The notes under the pieces are model-generated. The model saw only the letters and a list, made by a program, of their open reading frames with translations, made no database searches and was not told the DNA's origin. Shown piece by piece: positions 54,985 to 64,000 of a DNA stretch of 64,000 nt (positions are counted from its first letter, which is position 1; the number at the start of each line of letters is the position of its first letter). The position numbers were made by a program, and so were the translations under genes. Location of the stretch: positions 62,566-126,565 of the forward strand of contig NZ_JAKTNQ010000001.1 in NCBI RefSeq assembly GCF_022760835.1. Reading direction: 5' to 3'. This stretch comes from Thermus altitudinis (GTDB lineage: Bacteria > Deinococcota > Deinococci > Deinococcales > Thermaceae).

Positions 54985-56939
54985 TCGCCCCCATGGAGAA
55001 GCTGGTCCTGGCCGGTCCCAAGGCCAAGGCCCAGGAGCTTCTCCAAAGCCTGCAGCAGGCGGGGGTGGTCCACCTGGAAACCCTCCGGGTGGAGGAGCTT
55101 GCCGAGTACAAGCTTTCCCCGGAGGAGCGGGAGGAGCTGAGGCGCTGGGAAGGGGTGGCGGCGGGGGCCGAACACACCCTGGCCCTTCTGGGCCGGGAGG
55201 TGGAGGCCTCTAGGCCATTCCCCGATGGCCTGGAGGCGGCCGAAAAGGCCCTGGCTCCCATCCAGGCCCATGCCGAGGGCCTGGCCCGGCAGAGGCAGGA
55301 GCTGGAGGAGGAGCTTTCCCTGGCCCAGGCCTACCTGGAGCCCTTGGAGAAGCTGGCCGCCATGGCCCAGGGCTTGGACCGAAGCCCCTTCTTCCGGGTG
55401 GTGCCCTTTTTGGTTACGGAGAAGGAGCTTCCCCTGGTGGAGGAGGCCCTGAAGAAGGCCCTGGAGGACCAGTTTATCCTGGCCAGCGAGCCCTATTCCA
55501 AAGGGGTGGCTGGGCTTTTGGTGGTGCACCGGAAGGACCTCGAGGCGGCCAAGGCGGCCCTTTCCCGGGCGGGGGTGGCGGAGCTGCGCCTTCCTGGTGC
55601 TTACGGCGACCTTTCCCTAAGCGAGGCCACCCGCCGGTTGAAGGAGCGGGCCGAGGCGGCCCCCAAGGAGCTTTCCGAGGTGCGGCAGGCCCTTTACAAG
55701 CTGGCCCAGGAGGCTAGTTCCACCCTGCAAAGCCTCTGGACGCGGGCCAAGGACGAGGCGGCTCGGTTGAAAGCCTTAGAGGAGCTAGCCTCCGGCTGGT
55801 TTGGCTTCGCCCTTTTGGGCTACGTTCCGGTGAAGGCCAAGGTCCGGGTGGAGGAGGCCTTGGCCCGGCACAAGGACCAGGTGATCTACGCCTTTGAGCC
55901 GGTGGACGAGCACCACGAGGCCGATAGGGTACCCGTGGCCCTGGACAACCCCCCTTGGGTCAAGCCCTTTGAGCTTTTGGTGAGCTTCCTCAACACCCCC
56001 AAGTACGGCTCCTTGGACCCTACCCCGGTGGTGCCCATCTTCTTCCCCTTCTGGTTTGGCATGATCGTGGGGGACATAGGGTATGCCCTTCTTTTCCTGC
56101 TCCTCGGGCGCTGGCTTTCCGGGTTCGTGAAGCGGAACGAGCCTTTGGTCATCCATCTTTTCGCCCTCAGGCTCAAACCTGCGGTCATCGGGAAGCTGGT
56201 CTATATCCTTAACTGGATGGTTTTCTGGACGGTGGTTTGGGGCTTCATCTACGGGGAGTTCTTCGGCACCTTTTTGGAGCACCTGGGGGTGTTTGGTACC
56301 CCCGAGCATCCTGGCCTCATCCCCATCCTCATCCCCCGCATAGACACCGCCAAGACCGCCAACCTCCTCATCCTGCTTTCCGTGGCCTTCGGGGTGGTCA
56401 TGGTCTTCTGGGGCCTGGCCCTACGGGCTTACCTGGGCTTGAAGCACCGCCATATGGCCCACTTCTGGGAGGGCGTGGGCTACCTGGGGGGCTTGGTGGG
56501 CATCCTGGCCCTGGCGGCGGGGTACCTGGGGAACCTGCAGGCGGGGTGGCTCTCCTGGCTGATGTACCTGGGTTTTGGCGTCTTCCTGCTTTCGGTTATC
56601 GCGAGCCGGATGTGGCTCATGGTTCCGGAGATCTTCACCCAGGCCGGGCACATCCTCTCCCACATCCGTATCTATGCGGTGGGGGCTGCCGGGGGCATTC
56701 TGGCGGGCCTTCTTACGGATGTGGGCTTCGCCCTGGCGGAGCGGATAGGGCTTCTGGGGGTGCTTTTGGGGATCCTGGTGGCGGCGGTGTTGCACCTTCT
56801 TATCCTTCTTCTCACCACCTTAGGCCACATGCTCCAGCCCATCCGTCTTATCTGGGTGGAGTTCTTCACCAAGTTCGGTTTCTATGAGGAGAACGGCAGG
56901 CCTTACCGGCCGTTCAAGAGCGTCCGCGAGACGCTTTAG
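54981..56939 (+). CDS. atpI: V/A-type ATPase subunit I (a-subunit homologue)
   Basis: The 652-residue protein has a soluble N-terminal half (about 1-330) that forms the collar linking the stalks, and a membrane half of about eight helices. The proton half-channel region includes HILSHIRIYAVGAAGGILAG, where conserved arginine faces the proteolipid ring, and LHLLILLLTTLGHMLQPIRLIWVEFFTKFGF. GTG at 54981 overlaps subunit G; ATG at 54990 is an alternative start. In Thermus the complex works mainly as an ATP synthase in the plasma membrane. Confidence 0.95.
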   Translation: MIAPMEKLVLAGPKAKAQELLQSLQQAGVVHLETLRVEELAEYKLSPEEREELRRWEGVAAGAEHTLALLGREVEASRPFPDGLEAAEKALAPIQAHAEGLARQRQELEEELSLAQAYLEPLEKLAAMAQGLDRSPFFRVVPFLVTEKELPLVEEALKKALEDQFILASEPYSKGVAGLLVVHRKDLEAAKAALSRAGVAELRLPGAYGDLSLSEATRRLKERAEAAPKELSEVRQALYKLAQEASSTLQSLWTRAKDEAARLKALEELASGWFGFALLGYVPVKAKVRVEEALARHKDQVIYAFEPVDEHHEADRVPVALDNPPWVKPFELLVSFLNTPKYGSLDPTPVVPIFFPFWFGMIVGDIGYALLFLLLGRWLSGFVKRNEPLVIHLFALRLKPAVIGKLVYILNWMVFWTVVWGFIYGEFFGTFLEHLGVFGTPEHPGLIPILIPRIDTAKTANLLILLSVAFGVVMVFWGLALRAYLGLKHRHMAHFWEGVGYLGGLVGILALAAGYLGNLQAGWLSWLMYLGFGVFLLSVIASRMWLMVPEIFTQAGHILSHIRIYAVGAAGGILAGLLTDVGFALAERIGLLGVLLGILVAAVLHLLILLLTTLGHMLQPIRLIWVEFFTKFGFYEENGRPYRPFKSVRETL

Positions 56940-56951
56940 GGAGGGAAAGAG

Positions 56952-57251
56952 ATGAAGAAGCTTCTGGTTACGGTTCTGGTAGCGGTTTTCGGTGCTTTGG
57001 CTTTGGCGGCGGAGGAGGCGGCGGCTTCCGGCGGTTTGGACCGAGGCCTTATCGCCGTGGGCATGGGCCTGGCGGTGGGCTTGGCGGCTTTGGGCACCGG
57101 CGTGGCCCAGGCCCGCATCGGTGCCGCGGGCGTGGGGGCCATCGCCGAGGACCGGAGCAACTTCGGTACCGCCCTGATCTTCCTCCTTCTGCCGGAAACC
57201 TTGGTGATCTTCGGCCTTCTCATCGCCTTTATCCTTAACGGCAAGCTGTAA
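56952..57251 (+). CDS. atpK: V/A-type ATPase proteolipid subunit K (rotor ring)
   Basis: The 99-residue proteolipid has a cleavable signal-like N-terminus (KKLLVTVLVAVFGALALAA) and two membrane helices. The ion-binding carboxylate Glu82 lies in LLLPETLVIFGLL, and the polar loop is ARIGAAGVGAIAEDRSN. Twelve copies form the rotor ring in T. thermophilus. A signal peptide on this subunit is also seen in the known Thermus protein. A terminator-like hairpin directly follows the stop, which may keep distal subunits at a lower level than this multi-copy one. Confidence 0.95.
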   Translation: MKKLLVTVLVAVFGALALAAEEAAASGGLDRGLIAVGMGLAVGLAALGTGVAQARIGAAGVGAIAEDRSNFGTALIFLLLPETLVIFGLLIAFILNGKL

Positions 57252-57260
57252 GGGGTTTTG

Positions 57261-57293
57261 GGGCCCTGCCCCTTGTGGGGTGGGGCCTTTTTT
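57261..57293 (+). terminator. Intra-operon terminator after the proteolipid gene
   Basis: GGCCCTGCCCC (57262-57272) and GGGGTGGGGCC (57277-57287) form an 11-bp stem with two G-U pairs over TTGT, followed by six T residues. It looks like a true intrinsic terminator, yet five essential subunit genes lie beyond it, so it must be leaky. Confidence 0.7.
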
Positions 57294-57306
57294 CCAAGGA
57301 GGGCAG

Positions 57307-57873
57307 ATGTCCAAACTGGAAGCCATATTGAGCCAGGAGGTGGAGGCGGAGATCCAGGCCGTGCTGGCGGAGGCCAGGGCCAAGGCGGAGAGCCTGGTCT
57401 CCGAGGCCAGGGCCAAGGCCGAAGGCTTGCTTTCCACCAAGAAGCGGGCCCTCGAGGCCAGCCTGCAAGCCGCCCTTCGCCGGGCCGAAAGCGCCGGGGA
57501 GCTCCTCCTGGCCACAGCCCGTACCGAGGCCAAGGGGGAGGTACTGGCCCGGGTGAGGGAAAAGGCGCAGGAGGCCCTCATGGCCCTACCGGGTAGCCCC
57601 GATTGGCCAGGGGTTTTGCGGAAACTGGCGGAGGAGGCCCTTGCGGCCTTGGGCGAGCCCGAGGCCTTGGCTTCCCATCCCGAAAACCTTCCCCACCTCG
57701 AGGATCTGGCGCGGGAGCGGGGCCTGGAACTCCGGGAGGATCCCGCCTTGCGCCTTGGGGTAAGGGCCATCGGCCAGGGGGGCAGGACCCAGGTGGAAAA
57801 CGCCCTGCTAAGCCGTTTGCAACGGGCCTGGGATGCCCTTTCCTCCAAGGTGGCCCAGATGGTGTGGGGCTAG
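57307..57873 (+). CDS. atpE: V/A-type ATPase subunit E (peripheral stalk)
   Basis: The 188-residue protein has an N-terminal coiled coil (EAILSQEVEAEIQAVLAEAR, repeated ARAKAE) and a globular C-domain (LPHLEDLARERGLELREDPA, ENALLSRLQRAWDALSSKVA). It forms the stalk heterodimer with subunit G and contacts the B subunit. Its length equals that of the known Thermus subunit. ATG at 57307 follows AAGGAGGGCAG, with the upstream in-frame ATG lying in the terminator tail. Confidence 0.93.
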   Translation: MSKLEAILSQEVEAEIQAVLAEARAKAESLVSEARAKAEGLLSTKKRALEASLQAALRRAESAGELLLATARTEAKGEVLARVREKAQEALMALPGSPDWPGVLRKLAEEALAALGEPEALASHPENLPHLEDLARERGLELREDPALRLGVRAIGQGGRTQVENALLSRLQRAWDALSSKVAQMVWG

Positions 57874-57876
57874 AAC

Positions 57877-58848
57877 ATGGCGGACGACTTCGGCTACCTA
57901 AACGCCCGGGTGCGGGCCAGGAGGAGTACCCTTCTCAAGGAGAGCTTTTTCCAGGAGGCCCTGGACCTTTCCTACCCGGATTTCCTGCGCCTTCTTTCCG
58001 AGAGCGTCTACGGCCAGGACCTGGCCGGCCAGGGCCTCCCGGATGTGGACCGGGCGGTAGCCCTTACCCAGGCCCGGTTGGTGGGGGATCTGGCGGGCTT
58101 GGTCACGGGGGAGGCCCGGGAGGCGGTCCGGCTTCTCCTCCTAAGGAATGACCTTACCAACCTGCAGGCCCTCCTCCGGGCCAAGGCCACGGGCAAGCCC
58201 TTTGAGGAGATAGCCCTCTTGCCCGGCACCCTCAAGGAAACCCTCTGGCGGCAGGCTTACGAGGCCCAGGATGCGGCGGGGATGGCCCAGGTTTTGTCGG
58301 TACCGGGCCATCCCTTGGCCCGGGCCCTGAGGGCGGTTTTGCGGGAAACCCAGGACCTTTCCCGGGTGGAGGCCCTTTTGGCCAAGCGCTTCTTTGAGGA
58401 TGTGGCCAAGGCCTCCAAGGCCCTGGAGGAGCCGGCCTTGCGGGACCACCTGGCCCTCGAGGTGGACGCGGAGAACCTGCGCACCGCCTTTAAGCTCCAG
58501 GGGCAGGACGTGCCGGTGGAAAGCGTCTTTATCCGGGGTGGGCGCTTCGTGGACCGGGTGCGCTTCACCCGGCTCCTGGAGGGGGATTACGCCGTCTTGG
58601 ACGAGCTGGCGGGCACGCCCTTTGCTCCTTTGTCCGGCGTGCGGGACCTAAAGGAGCTGGAAAGGCGGCTAAGGTGCGTCCTCCTTAAGGAGGCCAGGAA
58701 GGGGGCTTCGGATCCCCTAGGGGTGGGCCTGGTCCTGGCCTACGTGAGGGAAAGGGAGTGGGAGGCCATGCGGCTTAGGCTGCTGGCTCGGCGGGCCTAC
58801 TTCGGGCTTCCCCGGGCCCAGGTGGAGGAGGAGGTGGTCTGCGAATGA
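57877..58848 (+). CDS. atpC: V/A-type ATPase subunit C (rotor-ring socket)
   Basis: The 323-residue all-helical, funnel-shaped protein connects the central shaft (D-F) to the proteolipid ring. It has the family N-terminus DFGYLNARVRARRSTLLKES and the Y-shaped repeat elements YPDFLRLLSESVYGQDLAG, DENLRTAF-like DAENLRTAFKLQGQDVP and VGLVLAYVREREWEAMRLRL. It starts 3 bases after the subunit E stop and overlaps subunit F by 4 bases. Confidence 0.93.
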   Translation: MADDFGYLNARVRARRSTLLKESFFQEALDLSYPDFLRLLSESVYGQDLAGQGLPDVDRAVALTQARLVGDLAGLVTGEAREAVRLLLLRNDLTNLQALLRAKATGKPFEEIALLPGTLKETLWRQAYEAQDAAGMAQVLSVPGHPLARALRAVLRETQDLSRVEALLAKRFFEDVAKASKALEEPALRDHLALEVDAENLRTAFKLQGQDVPVESVFIRGGRFVDRVRFTRLLEGDYAVLDELAGTPFAPLSGVRDLKELERRLRCVLLKEARKGASDPLGVGLVLAYVREREWEAMRLRLLARRAYFGLPRAQVEEEVVCE

Positions 58849-59165
58849 AGGTGGCGGTGATCGCCGATCCCGAATCGGCCCAGGGCTTCCGCCTGGCGGG
58901 CCTCGAGGCGTATCCCGCCTCCAGCGCCGAGGAGGCCCGGGCCCGGTTGGAGGAACTGGTCCAGGCCGGGGGGTATGCCCTGGTGGCCGTGGACAGCGGG
59001 CTTCTTCCCGAGCCGGAAAAGGCGGTGGAGAGGCTCATGCGGGGCAAGGACCTCCCCGTGCTCCTTCCCTTTGCGGGCTTGAGGGATGCCTTCCAAAACC
59101 CCGATGTGGAGGGGTACATGCGGGAGTTGGTGCGAAGGACCATAGGCTTTGACATCAAGCTGTAG
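58845..59165 (+). CDS. atpF: V/A-type ATPase subunit F (central shaft)
   Basis: The 106-residue CheY-like protein (MKVAVIADPESAQGFRLAGL, DLPVLLPFAGLRDAFQNPDV) ends in the helix EGYMRELVRRTIGFDIKL that packs along subunit D in the rotor. It couples catalysis to rotation and modulates ATP hydrolysis. It overlaps subunit C (ATGA) and lies 12 bases before subunit A. Confidence 0.93.
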   Translation: MKVAVIADPESAQGFRLAGLEAYPASSAEEARARLEELVQAGGYALVAVDSGLLPEPEKAVERLMRGKDLPVLLPFAGLRDAFQNPDVEGYMRELVRRTIGFDIKL

Positions 59166-59177
59166 AATGGAGGGAAG

Positions 59178-60914
<1,737 letters not shown>

Positions 60915-60925
60915 AGGAGGGATGG

Positions 60926-62362
60926 ATGGATCTTCTTAAGAAGGAATACACGGGCATCACCTATATCTCGGGGCCGCTCCTCTTCGTGGAAAACGCCAAG
61001 GACCTGGCCTATGGCGCCATCGTGGACATCAAGGACGGCACGGGCCGGGTGCGCGGCGGCCAGGTGATCGAGGTTTCCGAGGAGTATGCGGTCATCCAGG
61101 TGTTTGAGGAGACCACGGGCCTGGACCTGGCCACCACCAGCGTGAGCCTGGTGGAGGACGTGGCCCGGCTTGGGGTTTCCAAGGAGATGCTGGGCCGGCG
61201 CTTCAACGGGATCGGCAAGCCCATTGACGGCCTGCCCCCCATTACCCCGGAGAAGCGGCTGCCCATCGTGGGCCTGCCTCTGAACCCCGTGGCCCGCAGG
61301 AAGCCCGAGGAGTTCATCCAGACGGGTATTTCCACCATTGACGTGATGAACACCCTGGTTAGGGGGCAGAAGCTGCCCATCTTCTCGGGCTCGGGTCTTC
61401 CCGCCAACGAGATCGCCGCCCAGATCGCCCGCCAGGCCACGGTGCGCCCGGACCTCTCGGGGGAGGGGGAGAAGGAGGAGCCCTTCGCCGTGGTCTTCGC
61501 CGCCATGGGCATCACCCAGCGGGAGCTTTCCTACTTCATCCAGGAGTTTGAGCGCACCGGGGCCTTAAGCCGTTCCGTGCTCTTCCTCAACAAGGCGGAC
61601 GACCCCACCATTGAGCGCATCCTCACCCCCCGCATGGCCCTCACCGTGGCCGAGTACCTGGCCTTTGAGCACGACTACCACGTGCTGGTCATCCTCACCG
61701 ACATGACCAACTACTGCGAGGCCCTGCGGGAGATTGGGGCCAGCCGCGAGGAGATCCCAGGGCGGCGGGGCTACCCCGGCTACATGTACACCGACCTGGC
61801 CACCATCTACGAGCGGGCCGGGGTGGTGGTGGGGAAGAAGGGGTCCGTGACCCAGATCCCCATCCTCTCCATGCCCGACGACGACCGCACCCACCCCATC
61901 CCCGACCTCACCGGCTACATCACCGAGGGTCAGATCCAGCTTTCCCGGGAGCTCCACCGCAAGGGTATCTACCCGCCCATTGACCCCTTGCCCTCCCTTT
62001 CCCGGCTCATGAACAACGGCGTGGGCAAGGGCAAGACCCGGGAGGACCACAAGCAGGTTTCCGACCAGCTGTACTCCGCCTACGCCAACGGGGTGGACAT
62101 CCGTAAGCTGGTGGCCATCATCGGCGAGGATGCCCTCACGGAGAACGACCGGCGCTACCTGCAGTTCGCCGACGCCTTTGAGAAGCACTTCATCAACCAG
62201 GGGCAGCAGAACCGCTCCATTGAGGAGAGCCTGCAGATCGCCTGGGCCCTGCTTTCCATGCTGCCCCAGGGCGAGCTTAAGCGGATTTCCCGCGACCACA
62301 TCGGCAAGTACTACGGGCAGAAGCTGGAGGAGATCTGGGGCGCTCCCCAGGCCCTGGACTAA
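60926..62362 (+). CDS. atpB: V/A-type ATPase subunit B
   Basis: The 478-residue non-catalytic subunit alternates with A. It lacks a Walker A loop ([18 protein letters not shown] in its place) and contributes the arginine finger. It has the N-terminal barrel ([20 protein letters not shown]), [62 protein letters not shown] and [19 protein letters not shown]. It lies 11 bases after subunit A with a GAGGAGGGA ribosome-binding site. Confidence 0.97.
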   Translation: MDLLKKEYTGITYISGPLLFVENAKDLAYGAIVDIKDGTGRVRGGQVIEVSEEYAVIQVFEETTGLDLATTSVSLVEDVARLGVSKEMLGRRFNGIGKPIDGLPPITPEKRLPIVGLPLNPVARRKPEEFIQTGISTIDVMNTLVRGQKLPIFSGSGLPANEIAAQIARQATVRPDLSGEGEKEEPFAVVFAAMGITQRELSYFIQEFERTGALSRSVLFLNKADDPTIERILTPRMALTVAEYLAFEHDYHVLVILTDMTNYCEALREIGASREEIPGRRGYPGYMYTDLATIYERAGVVVGKKGSVTQIPILSMPDDDRTHPIPDLTGYITEGQIQLSRELHRKGIYPPIDPLPSLSRLMNNGVGKGKTREDHKQVSDQLYSAYANGVDIRKLVAIIGEDALTENDRRYLQFADAFEKHFINQGQQNRSIEESLQIAWALLSMLPQGELKRISRDHIGKYYGQKLEEIWGAPQALD

Positions 62363-62371
62363 GGAGGTCCT

Positions 62372-63043
62372 ATGAGCCAGGTCAGCCCCACCCGCATGAA
62401 CCTTCTGCAGCGGCGCGGCCAGATGCGCCTGGCGCAGAAGGGGGTGGACCTCCTCAAAAAGAAGCGGGATGCCCTGGTGGCGGAGTTCTTCGGCCTGGTG
62501 CGGGAGGCCCTCGAGGCTCGCAAGGCCCTGAACCAGGCGGCCCAGGAAGCTTACGGGGCTTTGCTCCTGGCCCAGGCCTTTGACGGGCCGGAGGCGGTGG
62601 CCGCGGCGGCCCTGGGGGTGCGTCCCTTGGAAAAGGTGGAGGCGGAGGTGGAAAACGTCTGGGGGAGCAAGGTGCCCAGGCTTAGGGTCACCTTTTCCGA
62701 TGGGGCCCTTCTTTCCCCGGTGGGCACCCCCGCCTACACCCTGGAGGCCGCCCGGGCCTTCCGCCGTTACGCCGAGGCCCTGTTCCAGGTGGCCAACACG
62801 GAAACCCGCCTCAAAAAGATCGGGGAGGAGATCAAGAAGACCACCCGCCGGGTGAACGCCCTGGAGCAGGTGGTGATTCCCGGAATCCGGGGCCAGATCC
62901 GCTTCATCCAGCAGGTTCTGGAGCAACGGGAAAGGGAGGATACCTTCCGCCTGAAGCGCATCAAGGGCAAGATTGAGGCCCGGGAGGCGGAGGAGGAGGG
63001 GGGCCGCCCCAACCCCCACCTGGAGATCGGCGCAGGGCTTTAG
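62372..63043 (+). CDS. atpD: V/A-type ATPase subunit D (central shaft)
   Basis: The 223-residue protein forms the antiparallel coiled-coil rotor shaft: N-terminal SPTRMNLLQRRGQMRLAQKGVDLLKKKRDALV and C-terminal TETRLKKIGEEIKKTTRRVNALEQVVIPGIRGQIRFIQQVLEQREREDTFRLKRIK are both highly conserved. It rotates inside the A3B3 head. GGAGGTCCT lies upstream, and a strong bidirectional terminator follows, ending the nine-gene operon. Confidence 0.96.
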   Translation: MSQVSPTRMNLLQRRGQMRLAQKGVDLLKKKRDALVAEFFGLVREALEARKALNQAAQEAYGALLLAQAFDGPEAVAAAALGVRPLEKVEAEVENVWGSKVPRLRVTFSDGALLSPVGTPAYTLEAARAFRRYAEALFQVANTETRLKKIGEEIKKTTRRVNALEQVVIPGIRGQIRFIQQVLEQREREDTFRLKRIKGKIEAREAEEEGGRPNPHLEIGAGL

Positions 63044-63057
63044 CGCTCTCCTAAAAG

Positions 63058-63089
63058 GAGGCCCCGGGGCACAGCCCCGGGGCCTCTTT
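63058..63089. terminator. Bidirectional terminator between the V-ATPase operon and aconitase
   Basis: GAGGCCCCGGGG (63058-63069) and CCCCGGGGCCTC (63075-63086) form a perfect 12-bp stem over CACAG. It is followed by TTT on the plus strand and by CCTTTTAG on the minus strand, so it can serve both convergent transcripts. Confidence 0.8.
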
Positions 63090-63097
63090 GCCCTTCG

Positions 63098-64000
63098 CTA
63101 CTGGGCCTTGGCCTCCTTCAGCATGTTGAGGAGCACCGTTTGCAGGATGCCCCCGTTCCTGTAGTAGTCCACCTCCACCGGGGTGTCCAGGCGGGCGGTG
63201 GCCTGGAAGCGAACCTCCGTGCCGTCTTCCCTTCGCGCCACCACCTCCACCTTTTTGCGGGGGGTTAGGTCCTCAAGCCCCAGGATGTCGTAGACCTCGT
63301 AGCCCGTGAGGCCCAGGGTTTCCCGGTTCTCCCCGGGCAGGAACTCCAGGGGCAACACCCCCATCCCCACCAGGTTGGAGCGGTGGATCCTCTCAAAGCT
63401 TTCCGCCAGCACCGCCTTGATGCCCAGGAGGAAGGTACCCTTGGCGGCCCAGTCGCGGCTACTGCCCGTGCCGTACTCCTTCCCGGCGATCACCAGAAGG
63501 GGTGTGCCCTCCTCTTGGTAGCGCAGGGCCACGTTGTACACAAAGTCAACATCGCCCTCGGGAAGCTTCTTGGCGTAGCCCCCTTCCACCCCATCCAGCA
63601 TCAGGTTCTTGATGCGGATGTTGGCGAAGGTGCCCCGCATCATCACCTGGTGGTTGCCGCGCCGGGAGCCGTAGGAGTTGAAGTCCTCCGGCTTGACCCC
63701 CTTGGAGATCAGGTACTGGCCCGCGGGGCTCTTCACGGGGATGGCCCCGGCGGGGGAGATGTGGTCGGTGGTCACGGAATCCCCCAGGACCAGAAGCACC
63801 CTGGCCCCCCGGATATCCCCCACCCGGTGCTGGCCCAGGTTCTGGAAGAAGGGGGGCTTTTGGATGTAGGTGCTCCCGGGGTCCCAGGCGAAAAGCTCCC
63901 CGGTGGGGGCGGGGAGGGCCTGCCAGCGCTCGTCCCCCTCAAAGACCTTGGCGTACTCCTTCTTGAAGAGCTCGGGGTCCAGGGTCTTGGCCATGGCCTG
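63098..64000 (-). CDS. acnA: Aconitate hydratase, C-terminal part
   Basis: The last 301 codons of an AcnA/IRP-type aconitase are visible; the gene runs off the right edge, so the cluster-binding cysteines and the start are not seen. Present are the swivel-domain motifs LGDSVTTDHISPAGAIP, GVKPEDFNSYGSRRGNHQVMMRGTFANIRI and AGKEYGTGSSRDWAAKGT with the catalytic serine/arginine segment, and FERIHRSNLVGMGVLPLEF. The enzyme interconverts citrate and isocitrate in the TCA cycle. Confidence 0.95.
   Translation of the reverse strand, partial: QAMAKTLDPELFKKEYAKVFEGDERWQALPAPTGELFAWDPGSTYIQKPPFFQNLGQHRVGDIRGARVLLVLGDSVTTDHISPAGAIPVKSPAGQYLISKGVKPEDFNSYGSRRGNHQVMMRGTFANIRIKNLMLDGVEGGYAKKLPEGDVDFVYNVALRYQEEGTPLLVIAGKEYGTGSSRDWAAKGTFLLGIKAVLAESFERIHRSNLVGMGVLPLEFLPGENRETLGLTGYEVYDILGLEDLTPRKKVEVVARREDGTEVRFQATARLDTPVEVDYYRNGGILQTVLLNMLKEAKAQ

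Noticed and set aside
61565-63019. A 484-codon minus-strand frame opposite the ATPase B and D genes
   Set aside because: It is opposite two highly conserved subunits and shows no motif, signal peptide or ribosome-binding site.

Overview
The window is chromosomal DNA of a Thermus-type bacterium. Protein-coding DNA is very GC-rich with strongly G/C-biased third positions and long purine-rich runs. Genes are packed with 1-11 base overlaps. Many start codons lie about 8-12 bases after a TATA-like -10 box, which suggests leaderless mRNAs. The gene set is Thermus-like: a nine-gene V/A-type ATPase operon, Mn superoxide dismutase next to futalosine hydrolase, bacillithiol enzymes, family 4 uracil-DNA glycosylase and citramalate synthase. 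The species cannot be fixed from the sequence alone.

Layout. 1-2100: end of asd, a decayed IS630-like transposase, and an Mrr-type restriction endonuclease followed by a 40-codon HsdS-like stub. 2143-7934: tlyA, two small genes, glnS, an enoyl-CoA hydratase, infC-rpmI-rplT with structured leaders, and a small membrane exporter. 7931-10926: a fusion of a PlsY-like membrane domain to an acyl-ACP-reductase-like domain, then mqnB and sodA. 10952-12857: an IS982-family element with a nonsense mutation beside the sodA -10 box, plus a foreign-looking methyltransferase gene; an 8-base direct repeat brackets the block. 12903-19251: fumC-terC, a YpdA-like reductase, and a heme uptake and degradation operon. 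19449-26562: mogA, then ilvB-ilvN-ilvC-leuA-cimA behind a complete-looking translational attenuator. 26534-32007: an ABC-2 exporter with divergent permeases, plsY-bshB1, a uracil-DNA glycosylase and a small conserved gene.

32008-37726 looks acquired and is devoted to mercury and thiol chemistry. A MerR-type promoter drives a single-cysteine HMA protein, MerA, an eight-cysteine protein, a YHS peptide, a TlpA-like thioredoxin and CcdA. Nearby are a cytochrome P460, a Crp/Fnr regulator, an interrupted DsrE gene and a MerR regulator. 37797-44092: a membrane pseudokinase, hisD, a periplasmic-binding-type protein without signal peptide, a subtilisin-like lipoprotein and an LCP protein. 44107-46811: tRNA-Leu(UAA), a HicB-like/DUF1887-type nuclease fusion and murJ. 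46762-53124 is a seven-gene minus-strand operon: two small proteins, a metal-dependent hydrolase, a Ser/Thr kinase, an AMP-forming acyl-CoA ligase and a secreted TPR/glycosidase-like protein (the first two are separate genes). 53170-64000: a frameshifted PH-like gene, an rRNA methyltransferase, the V/A-ATPase operon and the end of aconitase.

The items most worth following up are the PlsY/acyl-reductase fusion (7931-9592), the HicB-like/nuclease fusion (44237-45334), the mercury module with its 20-base-spacer promoter, the ilv leader attenuator, and the internal terminator after the ATPase proteolipid gene.
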